A stretch of 64,000 bases of DNA from Venturia oleaginea (Eukaryota; Ascomycota; Dothideomycetes; Venturiales; Venturiaceae): NCBI GenBank assembly GCA_013176395.1, contig JABMLP010000002.1:1674001-1738000 (forward strand). The letters are read 5' to 3'. The position numbers and the translations under genes were made by a program. The notes beneath the pieces are model-generated. The model was not told where the DNA came from and ran no database searches. It saw nothing but the letters and a program-made list of their open reading frames with translations. The number at the start of each line of letters is the position of its first letter. Within the stretch, counting starts at the first letter, position 1. Shown here one piece after another: positions 57,951-64,000 of this stretch.

Positions 57951-59555
57951 ATGGCGGATAGGTTCTTCGCAGGAGAAACTGAGCTCACCAAGTTGAGAGA
58001 CGAGGTCCTTACCGGAGAATCAGCAGAGGATTGGGATGCCATTGAAGAATTGAAAGCAGCCATACTTCAAGATGATTACGAAAAGCGCCTGACCCATCTG
58101 GATAACAAGGTTATGGCTCCTCTCGAATTCTCACTCACGGATAATACTGGTAGCAAGAAGACATGGGCCTTGACGGTAGACAACCTACAAGAAGCTATTA
58201 CTGCAGACCCATCCCTAGCGTTAGAAACAATCGTCCTGGCATACAAGAGCTCTGCAGTCAAGACCGACCAAATCAACGTGCTAGGAAAGACACTCAAAAA
58301 CATGAAGACACAAGGCGCTACCCTACTAGCAAATGAGACCACCGTCTGCAACGCAAAGGTGGCGGGAAAACAGAATGAGCTGAATATAGCCCTTGACCAA
58401 GTAAGCCAGCGTACTCAAGAGGTGGAAGGCTTGCAGCAGCAAGTATTAGGAGTTATATCAGACCTCCAAGCGGAAAAGAATATGCGCTCCAAGGAATTCG
58501 ATGAACACACCGACTTGACACAGAAATTCAATGCCCTCAAGGCGCGCAAGATGAATGGAGAAACCGATGACAGCATTGTCTCCAACCGTGGCGGTGGAAG
58601 CCGGACCAAGATGCCCATGCCAAAGGACCTCAAGGATAGCGCTACATCGATAGAATATAAGCAGTGGAAGTCAAGCATCGATCTCAAAATTGACGCAGAA
58701 GAGATGAGCCTCGTCGCACAGAAAGCCCTGATCATGATATCAGTCACAGGAGAAGCCACAAAGAATGCGCTCCTGATTCTACCCGGAACATTGGGTAAGA
58801 CCTACAGCGAGCTGATAAAGGAAGACCCCTACCTTGTGCTGGATACCAGATTTGTGGATCCATTCGAGGCAGACAACGCGCGGCAATCATTCAAGACACT
58901 GTTGATGAAGCCATATCAGGATTTCACTGAATTCAAGAATGATTTTGAATACAAGGCAGCGGTCTCTGGACTCACTGAAGGCCTCACAGGCGCGGACAAC
59001 ATCAGTAAGATCATGAAGCGTGAAATGGTTGATAGACTCTACTCTGCATCGGCGAGAGGCCTAGCACGAGAAGTCGGAGACTACTCAGTTACCTACCAGC
59101 AACTCTGCAATGCCGCCACTGCATTAAGCCGCACATACAAGAAGACATACGATGAGGGCCAACTGCGCAGGCGCAATGAAAAGCCTAAGGACAACTCCAA
59201 CAACAACGGCAATGGCAATCGCCAGAATGGAGGCAACAATGGCCAGAATGGAGGATTCAGCAATAGAGGATTCAACAATAGAGGATTCAACAATAGAGGA
59301 TTCAACAATAGAGGATTCAACAACAGCAGACCCAACTCCTCTAGCAGCGGAGGTGGTCGCTTTGAGCAACGAGACACCGGATTCAACAAGTTCAAGGATT
59401 TTGGCCTAACCTTCGAAGAAGCTGTTCAACTGACTCGAGAGAACAAGTGCTTTAAATGTAAGCAGGAAGGTCACCAACAACGAAATTGCCAAGCTACTAC
59501 AGTCACCGCCTTACAGTTAAATGGAGTGGTTGCTGAGCTGCCTTTAAACGACTAG
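57951..59555 (+). CDS. Chromovirus Gag
   Basis: 534 aa. It contains a helical capsid-like part (about residues 220-400, KQWKSSIDLKIDAEEMSL, KTLLMKPYQDFTEFKNDFEY), an N-terminal coiled-coil-like region, a Gly/Asn/Arg-rich stretch with four near-identical 15-bp repeats (NNRGF units, about 59255-59320), and a nucleocapsid zinc knuckle CFKCKQEGHQQRNC (C-x2-C-x4-H-x4-C). The stop codon lies just after the slippery heptamer. Intact. Confidence 0.9.
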   Translation: MADRFFAGETELTKLRDEVLTGESAEDWDAIEELKAAILQDDYEKRLTHLDNKVMAPLEFSLTDNTGSKKTWALTVDNLQEAITADPSLALETIVLAYKSSAVKTDQINVLGKTLKNMKTQGATLLANETTVCNAKVAGKQNELNIALDQVSQRTQEVEGLQQQVLGVISDLQAEKNMRSKEFDEHTDLTQKFNALKARKMNGETDDSIVSNRGGGSRTKMPMPKDLKDSATSIEYKQWKSSIDLKIDAEEMSLVAQKALIMISVTGEATKNALLILPGTLGKTYSELIKEDPYLVLDTRFVDPFEADNARQSFKTLLMKPYQDFTEFKNDFEYKAAVSGLTEGLTGADNISKIMKREMVDRLYSASARGLAREVGDYSVTYQQLCNAATALSRTYKKTYDEGQLRRRNEKPKDNSNNNGNGNRQNGGNNGQNGGFSNRGFNNRGFNNRGFNNRGFNNSRPNSSSSGGGRFEQRDTGFNKFKDFGLTFEEAVQLTRENKCFKCKQEGHQQRNCQATTVTALQLNGVVAELPLND

Positions 59556-62500
59556 GCTCGGTGGAAGTCACCACACCGGGTCCCAGTAACAGAGACATTG
59601 AGTATCGTTACATGGTGCATGAACTGAATCTTTCAAAGATGTTTGGCGGCCCTGCCTTCATCTTTAACATCGTTGTCTACTTTAATGGAATGGGAGTCAC
59701 TCTTCGGGCACTGATTGATACAGGAGCCAACGGCTACGCCTTCATGGACCGCAAGTGTGCAGCGCGATTATCCTCACGATTCCCTCAAGTTGAGCGACGA
59801 CCTCTTGAGAAGCCAGCCAAGGCCACCGGATACCAGGACCACAAGGAGGAAGGCATCACACATGCGACGCTGCTACACATAGAATTGGATGGCAGGCAAG
59901 AGTACAATGTTCCCTTCTTAGAGGTGACATTAGGACACCACGATGTGATTTTAGGCAGGACATGGTTGGCATACAATGATATCTCCCCGGACTGCAAGCG
60001 CCATCGATTGCACTGGCCAGAATCAAGGCCTAAAGTAGCTCCTCTCCAGCGAAGGGTTATGGTGGAAGACAATGCATACATACCAGCGGAAGCTATCAAT
60101 GTCAGCGCAATCCAAAAGGACATCAATAAGCGGGAGCAGGCAATGAAACTGCAGGATAGGAGGAATCAAGGTGGACGGCTTAGCCAGGTCAGGCATCAAG
60201 CAGGACAGGCTAGGCCTAATTTGGACAATACCTTTTCGAAAAGACTGCGCAAAATGACTCAGAATGAGCCAGTTGACTTGACTTTGGCCTTGGACCAGCC
60301 CTCAGTTCCGCAGAACACGAAACTGATGCCAACTCTACGCGAGATTACCACGCCAGCACCACCTCCAACAGTCAAAGAAGATCCTAATGAGGACTTCCCT
60401 GACAGCGATTCCGACAGTGGATGCTCAGACCTATCTGATTTCGAGGATAGCACTGACAGCGAAGAGGATGAAAATGAAGAGCTGTACGTCAGCTATGGAG
60501 ACTCTTTCCAATGGAGTAGAGCCCGGGGATACAACATAATGGATAAGGAGCTCAAGAGGAGCAACTATCAGGTGGAGACTGAGGCATTGGAGTTTGACCA
60601 TCGCACCAGATCCTGGTATTCAGAAGACCGAGTTGATCTCTGCCTCATCAGCGCTGCAGGATTTCGACTAGCTTTAAAAGATAAGGAAGCCATCGCAGGC
60701 TCCATATCATCGCATGAGGTTGAGCTCCGTATATGTGAACTGACGCAGCAGCAAGCTGAAGCCAAAGGAGACTCGCCTGAAGACCATGCACAGCGATTAA
60801 GGATATCGTTGGCATCATTGGATGGACGACTACCTGCAGATGAGTCTGCGGACATGAAGGAGCTCATTGACGACAAGCTACCGGCAAGGCATGCAAAGTT
60901 TAAGGATGTCTTTTCAGAAGCAGACTCAAATCGATTGGCAACCTACAAAGAAGGTGTTGACCATGTCATTGAACTAGAAGGTGGAGGCAAGGCTTCGCCT
61001 GGATTCTGCCCTCTGTACAACATGTCATTGGATGAGCTGAACTTCGTCAAAGAATGGCTACTGAAGAATCTTGACTCAGGCTTTATTGAGACAAGCACAT
61101 CCCCATTCGCATCGCCTGTACTCATCGTCAAGAAGCCCACGCCGGTGGGTGAGAAGCAGAAGTTCCGCTTCTGTATTGACTACCGTAAACTCAATGCTCT
61201 GACCAAGAAGGATAGGTATTCTATTCCACTAATTACTGAGACTATAGCACGTCTGTCAAAAGCTAAGGTCTTTACCAAGCTAGACATTCGCCAGGCCTTT
61301 CACTGGATCAGGCTAGATCCAGCATCTGAGGATCTCACCACTTTTCGCACCCGATATGGAAGTTTCAAATGCAAGGTCATTATGGAGGGACTGGTTAATG
61401 ACCCTGCTACCTGGCAGAAGTACATGAATACGATCCTAATGGAATACCTTGACGACTTCTGCACCGCATACCTTGATGATATCCTCATCTTCTTGGAAGA
61501 CCTATCGCAGCACACAGAGCACGTTCACAAGGTGCTTGAAAGACTGCGCGCTGCAGGCTTACAATGTGACATCAAAAAGAGTGAGTTCGATGTTACTGAA
61601 ACCAAGTACCTAGGCTTCATCATCAGCACCGAAGGCATCAGGGTTGACCCGGACAAGATTGCTGTTGTTAAGTACTGGAAGCAGCCCCGCACCGTTAAAC
61701 AAGTTCAAAGCTTCATTGGCTTCTGCAACTTCTATCGGAGATTTATCGAGAACTTTGGCAGGATGGCCCGCCCATTGATTCGGCTTACTCGCAAAGGACA
61801 CATCTTTGATTTCAACGAAGAGTGTATAGAAGCTTTTGATATGCTAAAGCAAGCCCTTACCTCTGCGCCAGTCCTCGCATTGTACGACCCTTTGCTACTA
61901 ACCCGGATGGAAACTGATGCTTCTAACGGAGTAGTTGCAGGTGTCCTATCTCAGAAAGGAAAAGATAACCAATGGCACCCAGTAGCCTTCTTCAGCAAGA
62001 CAATGAACGTACACGAGCTGAACTACGAGATTCACGACAAGGAACTACTGGCATTAATCAAAGGCCTTGAAGAATGGAGCGCATTTTTGAGAGGTTTGCA
62101 GCAGCCATTTGTGGCTATTACTGACCACCGCGCACTGGAATACTTTACCACCAAGAGGATGTTGAACGCACGACAAGCTCGATGGTCAGAGGTTATCTGT
62201 AACTATGACTTTACTATTGTCTACCGCCCTGGCAAGGAAAACACCATTGCAGATGGCCTGTCACGGAAATCGGATGAACTGAAGTCACAAAAGGCAATTG
62301 CCAACGCAGCCCGCACAATACAACTCATCAAAGATGACCAGATTGGTGCCCAGATCCAGGCGCTTAACATCAACGCAGAACAGCTACACCTAGTGGACCA
62401 GCTACTCAACGCCAATCGGACCGCACAATCACTGCAGCAGTTCAGAGACGTCGCTAGCGATGACCATACGACTCTCCGCCTTGAAGATGGACTCCTATTA

Positions 62501-63994
62501 CACCAGGATCGCCTTTTTATTCAAGAGAATGATCAACTCCGCCGAAAGCTACTTGATGAGGTACATACAACATTACCCTCTGCCCACCCTGGCCGCAACA
62601 AAACTCGAAAGATTGTCGCACGGCAGTTTTACTGGCCGCGGATGAATGCAGATATTGATCAATATATTGCGGCATGCCAGGATTGCAGGAGGTCATCAGT
62701 TCCTAGGGACAAGACTCCGGGATTGCTGAAACCATTGCCAATACCTGAGAGGCCCTGGCAGCACGTTTCAATGGACTTCATGTCCCTCAACAAAGACAAG
62801 CACGGATATGACAATGTCATGGTAGTAGTGGATCGTCTAGGAAAGCGCCCTTTCTCCCTACCATTTCACAAGGAAGTGAAGGCCAAAGATGCTGCATGGC
62901 TGTACTACAAACACATCTACCGCATCTATGGGCTGCCTGATACTATTGTCAGCGATCGGGATCCGAGATTTGTGTCGCAGTTCTGGGACGAATTGAGCCT
63001 TATTCTGGGCATCCAATTGCGTAAGAGTACCTCAGAACATGCTCAAACTGATGGCCAGACTGAGATCGTCAACCAGGCATTGCAACAGAAACTAAGGATC
63101 TTTGTCAATCATTACCAAGACAATTGGTCTGAGCTGTTACCTGCAATGGACTTCGCTGCAGCGTCGGCACCTTATGAGTCTACGGGCTTATCGCCATCGG
63201 AGGTTGAAATGGGTTTTGTGCCTAGAATGCATTACGATTGGGAGGCTCGCAAGCCAATGAAAGGACAATCGTCGCTTGAGAAGCTCAATCACGGGGAAGC
63301 ACAACGTTACGCCACTCGTATGTACGAGGCATGGAACTTCGCAAAGACTCAACTCTTCAAGGCCCAACAGCGGCAATCTCTGCAGGCAAACAAGAAGCGT
63401 AGGCCTGAAGACTTCGGCTTTGACGACACCACAGGCATGGGCGATATGGTGTACATCACCAAGAGAGCCTGGCGCACTGATCGACCGTCCGACAAGTTGA
63501 ATAACCCTGTGGTAGGCCCATTTCCTATCATTGGAAAAAAAGGACATAGTTAGGAGGTTCAGTTACCACAATCGTACAAGATACACAATGTTTTTCACTC
63601 TGATCGATTGAGGAAAGCGGCTACAGAGGGGCTCCCGGGTCAAATTAATACCAACGATCCAAATGATGCCTACGAAGTGCACAGCCATGTCGAGTGGGAG
63701 GTTGAGGCGATCCTTGGAAGCCGTATTCATCGACAAAAGCTACAATACATGGTATCATGGAAAGGTTGGGACCCAGATAATACATGGTATGATGCTGAGA
63801 GCTTTAAGAACTCACCAAAGCTGCTCAGGCTCTACCACCAGGATCACCCCGAGCGAGATGGTCCGCCATTGAGGTTGACAGAATGGCAGGACGCCTATGA
63901 CCGAGAGACTGAGGATCCACCGCATGAGGACGATAATGCGGCGGTCTCCAATGGGAGAATGACGAGAATGCGCACAAGGATGAATAGGCGCTAG
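59537..63994 (+). pseudogene. Chromovirus Pol with one internal amber codon
   Basis: Expressed as Gag-Pol by -1 frameshift. Protease: LIDTGANGYAF (D-T-G). RT: KFRFCIDYRKLNALTKKDRY and YLDDILIF. RNase H: METDASNGVVAGVLSQKG and HDKELLALIKGLEEW. Integrase: the zinc HHCC region with CQDCRRSS, then the D-D-E core (MDFMSLNKDK, VSDRDPRFVSQFW, TDGQTEIVNQ). Chromodomain near the end: EWEVEAILGSRIHR and YMVSWKGWDPDNTWYDAES. The frame stops with TAG at 63551-63553 after KKGHS, then goes on unbroken (EVQLPQSYKIHNVFHSDRL) to 63994. The interrupted position is normally Tyr-like in such proteins. If not read through, protein without chromodomain would be made. Confidence 0.88.
59543..59549 (+). promoter_or_regulatory. 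-1 ribosomal frameshift slippery heptamer TTTAAAC
   Basis: In the gag frame the codons are CCT TTA AAC GAC TAG, so the heptamer T-TTA-AAC is in the correct phase for -1 slippage (X-XXY-YYZ), two codons before the gag stop. After slippage the frame reads TTT AAA CGA CTA GGC into pol, whose frame is open from 59537. A downstream stimulatory structure was not established by eye. Confidence 0.75.
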
Positions 63995-64000
63995 GCTATG

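Larger units (their letters stand above)
57951..63994 (+). mobile_element. Ty3/Gypsy chromovirus, internal region (3' LTR outside window)
   Basis: gag (57951-59555), a -1 frameshift signal (59543-59549), then pol: protease, RT, RNase H, integrase and a C-terminal chromodomain (to 63994). This domain order defines chromoviruses, whose chromodomain steers integration to marked chromatin. 57421-57950 is leader with no gene; LTR ends and primer-binding site were not fixed. Only one disabling mutation was found (TAG at 63551), so it is recently active by appearance. Confidence 0.9.

Overview
The window is nuclear DNA of a filamentous ascomycete (Pezizomycotina). The genes carry many short GT-AG introns, and they include a CPC1/GCN4-type bZIP factor, Tim54, mitochondrial uL2, a CK2 beta subunit, a CRH-type cell-wall transglycosidase, a heme-thiolate peroxidase and a lovastatin-nonaketide-synthase-like polyketide synthase. 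The transposons (a Tad-like LINE, Fot1/pogo derivatives and a chromovirus) are also typical of this group. A leotiomycete-like host is my guess and is not demonstrated.

Region 1 (1-32.1 kb) is gene-rich. In order it holds: CPC1-like bZIP (+), a haloacid-dehalogenase-like HAD hydrolase (+), a GH64 glucanase (+), TIM54 (+), CK2 beta with a 1.3 kb intron (+), a GPI-anchored GH16/CRH protein (-), a secreted peroxidase with an Asn/Gly repeat tail (-), mitochondrial uL2 (-), an unknown 347-aa protein (-), a broken HELAH protein gene (-), a FAM192A/Fyv6-type nuclear protein (-), an aldo-keto reductase (+), a secreted type-B carboxylesterase with a 5-nt microexon (+) and a LovC/ToxD-like trans-acting enoyl reductase (-).

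Region 2 (32.1-44.8 kb) is a transposon island. It has a Fot1/pogo deletion derivative, a nearly intact Tad-like LINE broken by one stop codon, a 440-bp inverted copy of the LINE 3' end that makes a long palindrome, a second Fot1/pogo derivative and scattered LTR-like debris. An intact 14-TM drug:H+ antiporter gene (-) sits inside the island.

Region 3 (44.8-54.8 kb) is a 14-exon highly reducing polyketide synthase of about 3008 aa, KS-AT-DH-MT-(no working ER)-KR-ACP-C. This is LovB-like architecture. It has one frameshift in a C-rich tract. The enoyl reductase on the other side of the island is the type of partner such enzymes need. I therefore read antiporter, synthase and enoyl reductase, possibly with the esterase and aldo-keto reductase, as one secondary-metabolite locus split by transposon insertion.

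Region 4 (54.8-64 kb) has a decayed protein-kinase-like gene and then a Ty3/Gypsy chromovirus. Its gag and pol are linked by a classical -1 slippery heptamer, and one amber codon lies upstream of the chromodomain. The 3' LTR lies outside the window.

Exon coordinates were worked out by eye from splice consensus and protein-family continuity. Family assignments come from motif recognition, not database searches.
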